Positions 56,339-64,000 of a stretch of 64,000 nucleotides of DNA are shown here, piece by piece. How positions within the stretch are numbered: position 1 is the stretch's first letter; the number at the start of each line of letters is the position of its first letter. The stretch is taken from contig JAULSN010000007.1 in NCBI GenBank assembly GCA_033439765.1, forward strand, positions 248,001-312,000, read 5' to 3'. Source of the stretch: Lasiosphaeria ovina (lineage: Eukaryota; Ascomycota; Sordariomycetes; Sordariales; Lasiosphaeriaceae). The position numbers and the translations under genes are program-made. The notes under the pieces are model-generated. The model ran no database searches. It was not told where the DNA came from and saw nothing but the letters and a program-made list of their open reading frames with translations.

Positions 56339-56568
56339 TGTGACGGCCCGCAAGGAAGTCAACGGTTCAATGTAGTAACGAATGTGGATTTAAAGCTAAG
56401 GAAGGAAAAAGAAGATCTATCGCAGGGACCGCGCAGGGCGCGGGGAAATAGGTAGTGGTGCGAGCCAAAGGCTGAGCACGTGCGAGCTGTGCGCACAGGC
56501 CACACCCTAAATACAATGCAGCCAATAGAATCAATCCTGTCATGTGAGCCCCTGTGGCGACCGTGACA
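56339..56568 (-). repeat. gag-only element, 5' LTR
   Basis: 230 bp, matching the other LTR except for C/T and A/G changes near its two ends. It is followed outside by CTAAG. Confidence 0.93.
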
Positions 56569-57520
56569 CTAAGACCTTAACCCGACTAAAGCTCCCTGGC
56601 CCTTACGTATTAAGATCCCTAGAATCTAGGACCCTCTCTATGAAGAAATAAAGGCCTATATTAAGAAGACCGGCTCCCTGAACTTCCTTATATATAATAT
56701 AAGACCTAATATCGCCTATACTATCTCTAGGCTATATAAAGGTAATAGCGGCCCTTCTAAGGAATACCTATAAGTTATAAAGTACCTATTTCGCTACCTA
56801 AAGGGCACTAAGTACTTAACCCTTATATATAATTGTAACCTTAACCTTAATAATATGAGCTTCATAACCTATACCGATGCCTCCTTCGCCAACGACCTTC
56901 TATATCGCTACTCCACCGGCGCCTACGTCGTTTTCCTAGCCGGCTGCCCGGTATACTGGAAGACGAAGAAGCAGACCTACGTAGCATATAGTACTACTAA
57001 GGCAGAGTTCACGAACCTTATACCCGCCTTATAGTCCGCCTAGTGGATTAATGAACTACTTAAGGACTTCGGGGTATACTAACCACTTCCTATTGTGTTA
57101 TTTACTAATAGTATGAACGCCAAGATCAACGTTATAAACCCCCTTAATATAGCCCGTACTCGCTATATCGATATACGGTATAAATGGATCATTAATAGGG
57201 TCAAGAAAGGTATGATTAACGTGACTCACATCCCCGGGACCGAGATAGCTATAGACGGTCTTATAAAGCCGCTTAGTATAGAAAAACACGCTCATTTCGT
57301 TAGAATACTAGGAATGGAGGCACACAAGGTGCCCTGGCTAGTTAATAACTAACGACAAAGGCTTAAGGGGGTGGAAAGGCCATTTTACGATGAAAATACT
57401 AATTGGAAGGCTAGCTGAGCGGAACTTCCCGAACACATACTCAACACCAAGGAATTATCACCATACTATATTTAGACACATTTTATAGCCTTACTTGGAA
57501 GATTCTGGCCTGAGGGGGTA

Positions 57521-57693
57521 TATGGCCAGGCTAGCAGGGATCAGGCCGGACCCCGGCCTGATGCCCTCAAGCCGAGGCATAAGTGGATATGGGATCCACC
57601 GGTCCAGGCCATCACTTCCACATATATATTCCGCTGTGGCCCAGATAGCTAGACTTCCTCCAAGCAATCCAGTCCTTACCTTTCCTCCCAACA
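57521..57693 (+). repeat. E1 3' LTR
   Basis: 173 bp. The first bases read TATGG instead of TGTGG, a RIP-type change. It ends CCCAACA and is followed by ATGAG. Confidence 0.93.
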
Positions 57694-57951
57694 ATGAGTT
57701 CTTCACTTGCCCAATTCTTGTTGTGTGGTGGTTGTTGTTACGTAATAACGCCCTCTTGCCACCAACGCTGATCGGCCCGTATAGAGGCTTTGATGCCTAC
57801 ATTGTTGCCTAATACCGGTCTTCTGTTCAAAGGATAAATAGGCCTTCTTTACCTTCATTTCTTGGAGAAGGGAGGAGAGAGATAGACTTCAATAATTCAG
57901 CTGCATTGTGCGTAACAGTTGTGTGGTGGTTGTCTAGTGGTGCGTGGTGGT

Positions 57952-58122
57952 AATCTGCGGTCGGAAAATCGTCACCAAAGGGTCTGCTGATGCGTGCTCA
58001 ATCGAGCTGACTCGTTGGTCGAGGTGCGCAGGTCAGGTGGAAGGCGCTTGCAGAAAGATTCCGCAGTGAGAAAATCGTCGCCAAAAGCGTTTTTTTGATG
58101 CGCGCTCAATCAGCGCGACTGG
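57952..58122 (+). repeat. diverged tandem duplication, about 65-bp unit
   Basis: Two units (about 57952-58015 and 58058-58122) share GAAAATCGTC, CCAAA and GATGCG-GCTCAATC in the same order. There is no coding signal. Confidence 0.65.
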
Positions 58123-58870
58123 TACTGAAGGATGGGCTTAGTGATTAGATGAGCCTCGAGATATTGCAGACGGACGAAAGGAAGGATCTAGGCAGAGAAG
58201 CTCTAAATTCATTAAGAAGAAAAGGCTGAGGCCGAGTCGATATGCAGCCAGCCAAATATTTGGGGGTGTAAATATCACTAGTATATATTCCCTATAAGAA
58301 AAGCCGGTCCTAATGTAATACGAAGAAAAGGAATAATAGGGAACTACCTCCCTCTCCCCATTTTTCCATATTTCTCTTCCTTTGTCTCTTGAAACCTCAC
58401 ACTGGTAGTCTTACGTAAAAGGACCCCCAAAATGACGTTGGCCCTACCCGGGCTGTTGAGGGTCGCTTGCAAAGTGGGGAGAGAGAGGCCGACACTGACG
58501 TCTTCGGTCTCTTTGCCTAGACTGGCATTGGTGGCGTTAGGGTTTACGCTAGGGGGGGCGGGGGGGGGGGTTAGGTGGCCACCCCGAGTCAGTGCGTACG
58601 CGCTAGTATGCCAAAAGGCCGCCGTCTGGAGCCGTTTCGCACGTTGGTACTGCGGGCTAAGGTTTGCCAAGCTTGCTCCGGCTGCCCCGACGTTTCGTCT
58701 AGTCATGCACTATCCTCTTAGCAGTTTCTGGCGTCGGTGTGTCTGTGTCTGCCGGTTCCCTATCTCTATAAGAGGAGGCCGCCCCTTCCCTTCCCTGATC
58801 GGCCGTCTTTCTCTCTCTCAACATCAGCCAACCCAACCAAAGCAATAGCCACGCCATTATCTCTCTCAAG

Positions 58871-59746
58871 ATGGATTCAGATAACGTAAACGCCCGTACA
58901 ATCTCTCCCTCGCAGTCAACCTCGAACCAGTCGTCAGACACGCTATCGTTAGAGCCACCACAGTCATCCCTACCTCGGTCGTCGGCAACGTTATCACGGG
59001 AGCCAGAGCAGCTTAAGCTACACCAACCCTACCTGCCGTATCTCTCCCACCAGCAGCAGCAGCAGCGAGACCACGACCAGCAAGTATACCAATCCCACCA
59101 GATACAGCATCATCATGTCTACCAGCAAGACCAGGACGGGCAGATGCTACTGCAGCCGCCACTGCCCCACCCATCCCAACGACAACAACAACAACAACAA
59201 CAACCATCACCATACCCATCCCCATCGCAATACCACCCCTCATCCCGCAATGATCAACAGTCTCAATCCCAACCGCCAGCGAGACAGCCTCAATCCCGAT
59301 CCCAACCGCCACCAAAACAGTCTCAATCCCAATCCAAACCGCCAGCAAGACAGTCTCAACCCCAATCCAAACCGCCAGCAAGACAGTCACAATCCCAATC
59401 CAAAGCGCCAGCAAGACAGTCTCAATCCCGATCCAAAGCGCCAGCAAGACAGTCTCAATCCCGATCCAAACCGCCAACAGAAAGCTCCTTTGCCGCCGGC
59501 CCGAAGGTGATGCAGGCGCTGGACATGGCGCGCGAGAGCCAGGAGGCCGAGTGCCACCCCCAGGTCAGCGCGCTACTGAACGACGCGCTGGCCGAGGTGG
59601 TGGCGCGAGTGCGGGCGGCGCCTAACAGCTACGTGATGCGGCGCGACGAGTTCTCCGTGTTCAATTTTTTTCAGAGCAGGTTTGATAAGGGGGATGAGGT
59701 GATTATGAGTGCCAGGAGGCGGTATTGGCAGTTTACTTCTGCGTGA
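58871..59746 (+). CDS. Gln-rich protein with 11-residue tandem repeats and a conserved C-terminal domain
   Basis: Intact 291-residue frame from ATG 58871 to TGA 59744-59746. Residues 1-60 are Ser/Pro rich; 60-130 contain polyglutamine runs and His/Gln clusters. Residues 131-206 are seven units of an 11-residue repeat (SQSKPPARQSQ type, encoded by a 33-bp DNA repeat, 59261-59488). Residues about 215-290 form a compact domain (VSALLNDALAEVVARV, NSYVMRRDEFSVFNFFQSRF, SARRRYWQF) that resembles a conserved C-terminal module of fungal proteins reading YVMTRDEFAVFNYFQxRF. Upstream there is a CT-rich leader and a TATAAG string at about 58768. Repeat number probably varies between strains. Function unknown; the low-complexity part suggests a scaffold or condensate-prone protein. 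Confidence 0.75.
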   Translation: MDSDNVNARTISPSQSTSNQSSDTLSLEPPQSSLPRSSATLSREPEQLKLHQPYLPYLSHQQQQQRDHDQQVYQSHQIQHHHVYQQDQDGQMLLQPPLPHPSQRQQQQQQQPSPYPSPSQYHPSSRNDQQSQSQPPARQPQSRSQPPPKQSQSQSKPPARQSQPQSKPPARQSQSQSKAPARQSQSRSKAPARQSQSRSKPPTESSFAAGPKVMQALDMARESQEAECHPQVSALLNDALAEVVARVRAAPNSYVMRRDEFSVFNFFQSRFDKGDEVIMSARRRYWQFTSA

Positions 59747-60827
59747 TTAGGTGTTTTGTTGGCGTTGGGTAGATTGGAATTAGCCTAGTTGAAATTTTAT
59801 TAGCAGGTTATGGACTTGGCGCTCCAAACACCTGCACCACCAGACAGTGACTTTTCCCCATACCCAGGCGAGAGGGAGTCTGAAGCAGCTCTCAGTGGAT
59901 AACTCACAGAAAGGGAAGGCGGTGAAGCGAAAACTCTGCAGCCTGTCTTTCTGCCCACGAGTGGAGGGAAAATGACGCGTGTCCAACCGGCCAAGCTCCG
60001 GTATCAAGACTTCCTGTGAGAGGTCAGTCACTGCCAAGCCCGCCTTTTGAGGTGGATAGAGCCCCGGCCGTGGCCGTCCAACGACGCGGCGTCCAGAGTC
60101 GACTCGCGATATGTGCCCAGTACCAGCACGCACGTTGGTGCTGCGGGCTAAGGTTTGCCAGGTTAAGACAACTTCGTATTGTGTATAGAGCGGAGTAGAT
60201 CGGTTTTTGCCAAGCCAAGCCATCATCCCATCGGCCGTATCGCCACCCACACCAAGTCCAGGTGCGGAGAAGCCAGGCTGAACCTCCAGGAACCTCGTCA
60301 ACGAATAATAATAAAAGGCTGGACTGGACTCCCTCCATCTCGGAGGTAGAGAGAGAGGAGGGGAACGGCTAGCGGTGGGTGGGCAGATGTCCAAATTTAC
60401 CACAAACCGGGGAAGTCGATTATCGCGGATGCAACGGGTGGAGCCGGCGCGCCAAAATAAGGCTTCCAGCTGGCAATAGGGTGATTGAGGGTAGGCTATC
60501 ATATATTCCATAGCTGCCCCGCGTCGTCTGTGAATCGAGAGGACAGGTACTGGTACTGGTACTGGTACTGGTACTGGTACTGGTATTGCGTGGTGGCGGC
60601 CGAGGGCATGACTTGGTTCCTCGGAGCTTGCCGCGCCATCGGCGAAGGTCGTGATGATGCCCTCGATGCCCTCGATGCCCTGGAGGCTGTAGTGCCCCGC
60701 GTGAAAGAGGTTGGTGTTTGGCCAGCAAGCATATCGAGATATGGTGATGACACTAATGCCGCCGGAACTGCAATACCCTGGCCCTGCGCGGAAGGCTTTA
60801 GTGTTTGGCCTCGGGGATGCATACTGA
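59747..60827. other. no convincing gene; contains a hexanucleotide microsatellite
   Basis: About seven TACTGG units lie at 60547-60589, and GATGCCCTC is repeated at about 60656-60682. A 31-bp string (60130-60160) also occurs at 58639-58669 with one mismatch. A long minus-strand frame covers the region but crosses the repeats and lacks motifs. Confidence 0.4.
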
Positions 60828-60954
60828 ATGATAGGTGATGCTGTTGATACTGAGGCTGTAGTGTCCTGCGTGGAAGACGGCGAGGGTATGACGTTCTTGA
60901 GAGGAGGTAGCTGTGCCGTTAACTTTGGTGTGTGGCGGGGAGGTATTCTGAGCG

Positions 60955-61409
60955 ATGTCAAGTTCATGATGCAACAAATTGGTTCACCAAAGAAGCGTGC
61001 CGCCCCAGACGACGACGACGACAACGGTGGTAAGAGTCACCGAAGGAAGAAGGTCCCTCGTAGGGAGCCTGAGCCCGAGCCCGAGCCCGCATCCGCACCT
61101 GGCGGCGGCCACTAGATGAGGGAGGCCTTGTCGATTTTCGAGCACGAGTATCTCGGCAAGGTCGGCCTGCCTACCGCCGGCGCATTATTCAAGGAGTTCC
61201 TTAACGAGAGGTAGTCCATGCAATTCACTATGATGTCGCCTGGGCTTCGCGATATCTTCGTGCAGACCATATGTAGGAAGATCGGTGAGCCCGTGGACGG
61301 GGCCATTGAGGAAGCTGAGCGCGTGGCACGCGAGGAAGCTGAGCGCCGGGCACGCGAGGAAGCCGACAGCAATCTCGTAAGGGTGGAATCGGATGGGGAT
61401 TCATGGTGA
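60955..61409 (+). pseudogene. unrecognised charged protein, broken by two TAG codons
   Basis: One frame reads through TAG 61113-61115 and a TAG near 61213. It encodes KKRAAPDDDDDNGG and SHRRKKVPRREPEPEPEP (basic and acidic clusters, possible nuclear localisation), then LSIFEHEYLGKVGLPTAGALFKEFLNE, FTMMSPGLRDIFVQTICRKIGEP and an Ala/Glu/Arg helix repeated as EEAERVAR and EEAERRAR. Both stops could be CAG or TGG turned into TAG. No family is recognised. Confidence 0.4.
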
Positions 61410-61884
61410 CAGCTCGATCCAGCCGGCGGTGGCATGCCTGTGGGCTCGCCAGCACCGTACCAACTGCGCCGAAGACGGTGTCATTCGCTGGGCTGATTGG
61501 CTGTGAATATTGAGGAGGACGACGACGACCATGTGATGTCTTCAGGCTTGGCGGAGGGCTCGACAGAGGGCTCGGGGGGAGACGGTTATTTCCGAGGGGT
61601 GGCGACGCCGGCGCATCGCGGGAAGTAAAGGGAATCGGTCATTCGTGTTTGTTGCAGGAGGTAGAGGAAGTCGCTCATCCGTGTCTATTGCATATAGAAC
61701 GCAGTTGATTAGCCAAAGAGCCACGCTCAGACTGTTAGGAAAAGGGCCTCACGTAGATCATTTGAATGGAATGTAGTGTTGTGTTTTGATCGAAAGGAAT
61801 GGCTTCCAAAGTGCCGAGTTCGAAGGTTCAGGAAGGTTGAAGTGGCCACGCACACGGTTATTCGGGTCCTCCCTCCGTTAGCTA

Positions 61885-63731
61885 CAGTCAGACCTGCACA
61901 TAACGATACGAGATATAACGATTTTCTTAATAGAACGATTACATGTCCGTTTTCCGCCCAAAATTTTATGGGTATAACACCTTTTCCACCCACACCACCA
62001 CACCAAAAAAATCCATACTCAACGCAACGCACGTATACACTTTTTACCCGCTTCTACAACCTGCATACAACGATGGCCCTACGAGGAACCCTTCCCCCCA
62101 AAAAAGGCATGCAGTGTCTGAGCACTGCAGGCAACAGATTCGCAAGTACGCCGCGCAAAACCCTCTCCTCCAGCAACACGAAATTGCTGCGTGGGTGACT
62201 CGGGAGTTTGGGCACAACATTAGCCAATCGAAGATTTGCGAAACCCTCAAGCCGAAGTATGCCTTCCTCGACAAGAAAACCTTTGCCCGCGGCGTCGTCC
62301 GAAGCTCCCGAATCTACAAAGCCGACCACCCTCTCCTCGAAGATGGAAGGCCATAAAATTGCGGTGACTGGGGAGATGATCCAAGGCGCTGCCGCAAACC
62401 TTTAGGACCTAATGGAAGACTTTCGCTTCTTGAAGAAGCCTTCATTTTCTCACGGCTGGCTGGAAGACTTCAAGCGCCGGTACAAGATCAAACAATATAA
62501 GCAAAGCGGGCAGGCGGCTTCGGCTGACATTGAGGGTGCCCGGGAATAGATTGAACGGATCCAAAAGCTGATTAAAGAATACCCTTCCGACGATATTTGC
62601 GATGCTGACGAGACAAGCCTCTTCTAGCTGATGACTCCCGAGTCAACATTAGCAACAAAACCTCAATCGGGTCCGGAGAAAAAGAAGATCCGCGTCACCG
62701 TCATGCCTACAAGCAACGCGACCGGCTCGCACAAGCTGAATCTCTGGATAATCGGCTACTTCAAGAACGCCCGACTCTTTGGCCCGAATGCCGTTATATC
62801 AACAACCTTTCTTTCGTCTGGCGGTCAAATTCGAAGGCATGAATGACAGGGGAACTTTTCTTGGAATACCGTGGTTGGTTCGATGGCCAAATGCAAGGCA
62901 CGAAAGTCCTGTAACTCTGTGATGGCTTCTCTGCTCACGTTTCCGCTGTATAGCAGTTGGAAAGTCAGCATGCCGACAGCCATTTGAAGCATACAACAAT
63001 CGAATTCCTTCCGGCCAACGCGACGTCAATATATCAGCCCATGGATTAAGGCATCATCAACAACCTCAAAGTGCACTACCGCAAGACCTGGTTACAACAT
63101 ATGGTCTCTGTATCGCTCGCTGGCAAGGATCCATTGGAAAATACCACCATTTTGAATGCAATTCACTGGGTCATTCATGCTTGGAAGAACAAGGTCTCTA
63201 AGGAAACAATAGCTAATTGTTAGCGGCATTCACAACTATTTAGCATCGTGTATGGCCTGAACAAAGGCCCGTTGACTGGGATGAAGTCAAACACATTGAA
63301 CGGCTTGCTCATGACCTTGTATAATCAGGGCAAATCAAGGAGGCGATGAGTGTGAATAACTTCATTGAGCCTGCCGAGGAAACCCTGGTCGATAGCCCTC
63401 GACTCAATTACACAGGTCATCAACTTCGAAGAAGAACAAGAATATGTGGATTTAAACTTTTTGGCTGCATTGAAGCGGCGTCAAAAGGCTCTAGCTGCGA
63501 GGCAGTTGCTAGAAAACGCGGATGCAACTCAACGGAGCCTAGATTCTTACTTTCGGAGCAATTCCACTGCGCATTTTGCCTAGAATCCTGTTCCCGGGAT
63601 TATTCCTATTGCTTGTGGCCTACTTTGGACTAGTATGGCCACCTTTTTGACCTACTCTGACATTAAGGATTACCTGGCTATAAGGTCGGATTTCCGTGCC
63701 CGAGCCGATCGTTATGCGCAGGTCTGACTCG
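61885..63731 (+). mobile_element. pogo/Tigger-type DNA transposon, about 1.85 kb
   Basis: The left terminal inverted repeat starts CAGTCAGACCTGCACATAAC (61885). The right end (about 63705-63731) reads ATCGTTATGCGCAGGTCTGACT plus two bases, a near-perfect inverted match. TA dinucleotides flank both sides (61883-61884, 63732-63733), the target duplication of the Tc1/mariner superfamily. The interior encodes a decayed DDE transposase. The length fits full-size fungal pogo/Tigger elements. Confidence 0.88.
62072..63583 (+). pseudogene. DDE_1 (CENP-B/Tigger-like) transposase, decayed
   Basis: The N-terminal DNA-binding part is readable (SPQKRHAVSEHCRQQIRKYA, EIAAWVTREFGHNISQSKICETL), followed by IAVTGEMIQGAA, a TAG and WLEDFKRRYKIKQY. 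Catalytic blocks are CDADETSLF (first Asp), FGPNAVI, LLCDGFSAHVS (second Asp) and TSIYQPMD (third Asp), giving a DDD triad. The C-terminal tail reads RRQKALAARQLLENADATQRSLDSYF. Stops and frame changes occur at about 62403, 62548, 62626, 62843, 62953, 63046 and 63221. Many stops stand at Trp or Gln positions. Confidence 0.82.
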
Positions 63732-63733
63732 TA

Positions 63734-64000
63734 CCGCGGCAAATGCATGCATCAACCTAACCTTTAATGTATATGAATCAGCCTTCAGCCAGCGAATGAC
63801 ACCGCCTTCAGCGCGTTGCCGGCGAGGTAGGCAGCCTGTCCCCGGACAGCCGCCGGCTGGATCTAGTTGTCACCAAGAATCCCCATCCGAGAGAAAGAAA
63901 TGCAAGGACCAACCAACTCGTGTTAGACTCCGAGAGGGGCCGCCCAAGTGGGCCGAGTCAAGAGGGGCAGACCACTTCACCGTTTGTTGGAGCGCCTTGG
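63734..64000. other. no gene recognised
   Basis: No motif on either strand in these 267 bp. Confidence 0.35.

Larger units (their letters stand above)
54483..56568 (-). mobile_element. gag-only LTR retroelement, inside E1
   Basis: A 2086-bp element with two 230-bp LTRs (54483-54712 and 56339-56568) and target duplication CTAAG (54478-54482, 56569-56573). The LTRs differ at two positions by eye. The internal 1626 bp carry an intact gag frame (55202-55891, minus) and a small acidic frame (54980-55159, minus). No protease, integrase or reverse transcriptase is present. A G-run beside the left LTR (about 54716-54724, read as a polypurine tract on the minus strand) sets the orientation. It must depend on enzymes from another element. 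Confidence 0.93.
43756..57352 (+). pseudogene. E1 gag-pol remnant
   Basis: Coding remnant of E1, in pieces at 43756-47382, 53028-53159, 53906-54482 and 56569-57352. VKVKVPELKGDENFVA followed by TAG marks the gag start; integrase, reverse transcriptase and RNase H are recognisable only by alignment with E2. Nearly every Trp and Gln codon has become a stop, and CAx codons have become TAx. The last open stretch (57095-57352) encodes the RNase H tail. Confidence 0.85.
43556..57693 (+). mobile_element. Copia LTR retrotransposon E1, RIP-mutated, with three nested insertions
   Basis: Both 173-bp LTRs (43556-43728, 57521-57693) and the 5-bp target duplication ATGAG (43551-43555, 57694-57698) are present, so the ends are exact. 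The internal region follows Ty1/copia order (gag, protease, integrase, reverse transcriptase, RNase H) but is full of TAA and TAG codons. Compared with E2 almost all differences are C to T or G to A, mostly at CA/TG. Three younger elements interrupt it: E2 (47383-53027), a 746-bp solo LTR (53160-53905) and a gag-only LTR element (54483-56568). Without them and their duplications E1 would be about 5.6 kb. The final RNase H segment is still readable at 56900-57352 (HIPGTE, EKHAHFVRILGM). Confidence 0.95.

Noticed and set aside
59780..61024. 414-codon minus-strand open frame
   Set aside because: It spans a TACTGG microsatellite (Val-Pro repeat) and low-complexity sequence, has no domain, and overlaps a more protein-like plus-strand frame at its end. 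Chance openness in GC-rich repeats is more likely.

Overview
This window looks like a repeat-rich accessory segment of a filamentous ascomycete (Pezizomycotina) genome. The evidence is short GT-AG introns with CTAAC-like branch sites, protein families confined to these fungi (HET, NLR/STAND, Arp1_N-type amidase, CmcJ/NvfI oxidoreductase, DUF7924, fungal APH-like kinases), and transposons degraded by C:G to T:A transitions of the kind RIP leaves. No bacterial operon structure, rRNA, tRNA or CRISPR array was seen. All family assignments come from reading translations; no search was run.

Only a few coding regions look intact: a polytopic membrane protein (2759-3718), a Gln-rich protein with an 11-residue tandem repeat (58871-59746), the gag of a small retroelement (55202-55891), and the start of a caspase-like gene cut by the left window edge (1-206). 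Nearly everything else is a recognisable but broken gene.

Layout. 1-7.4 kb: caspase-like start, kinase-like pseudogene, membrane protein, NB-ARC/TPR NLR pseudogene. 9-13.6 kb: small repeats and a long amidase pseudogene split by a solo LTR. 14-20 kb: oxidoreductase pseudogene, hAT transposase remnant split by a solo LTR, first copy of an unrecognised gene family (U). 22.9-31.6 kb: DUF7924, HET, MFS, ankyrin/deaminase-like, zinc-finger-like and glutamine-amidotransferase-like pseudogenes, several split by insertions. 32-37.6 kb: second U copy, minisatellite, gag-like repeat family, FHA/protein-kinase-like pseudogene. 38-42.3 kb: two diverged APH-like kinase pseudogenes. 43.5-57.7 kb: nested retrotransposons. 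58.8-63.7 kb: Gln-rich gene, an unknown pseudogene and a pogo/Tigger DNA transposon.

The insertions can be read to the base. A Copia element E1 (43556-57693, target duplication ATGAG) contains a second copy E2 (47383-53027, ATAGG), a 746-bp solo LTR of another family (53160-53905, AACTA) and a gag-only LTR element (54483-56568, CTAAG). Elsewhere there are three solo LTRs of one family with 4-bp duplications, one Copia solo LTR, and three copies of an ~90-bp hAT-like MITE with 8-bp duplications. At least five of these small insertions lie inside coding frames that become continuous when the insert and one duplication are removed.

Many of the lost genes belong to families used in fungal self/non-self recognition or regulated cell death (NLR, HET, caspase-like, ankyrin/deaminase), or to kinase-like families. 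I interpret the window as a graveyard of an accessory immune-type gene cluster hit by insertions and RIP-like mutation.
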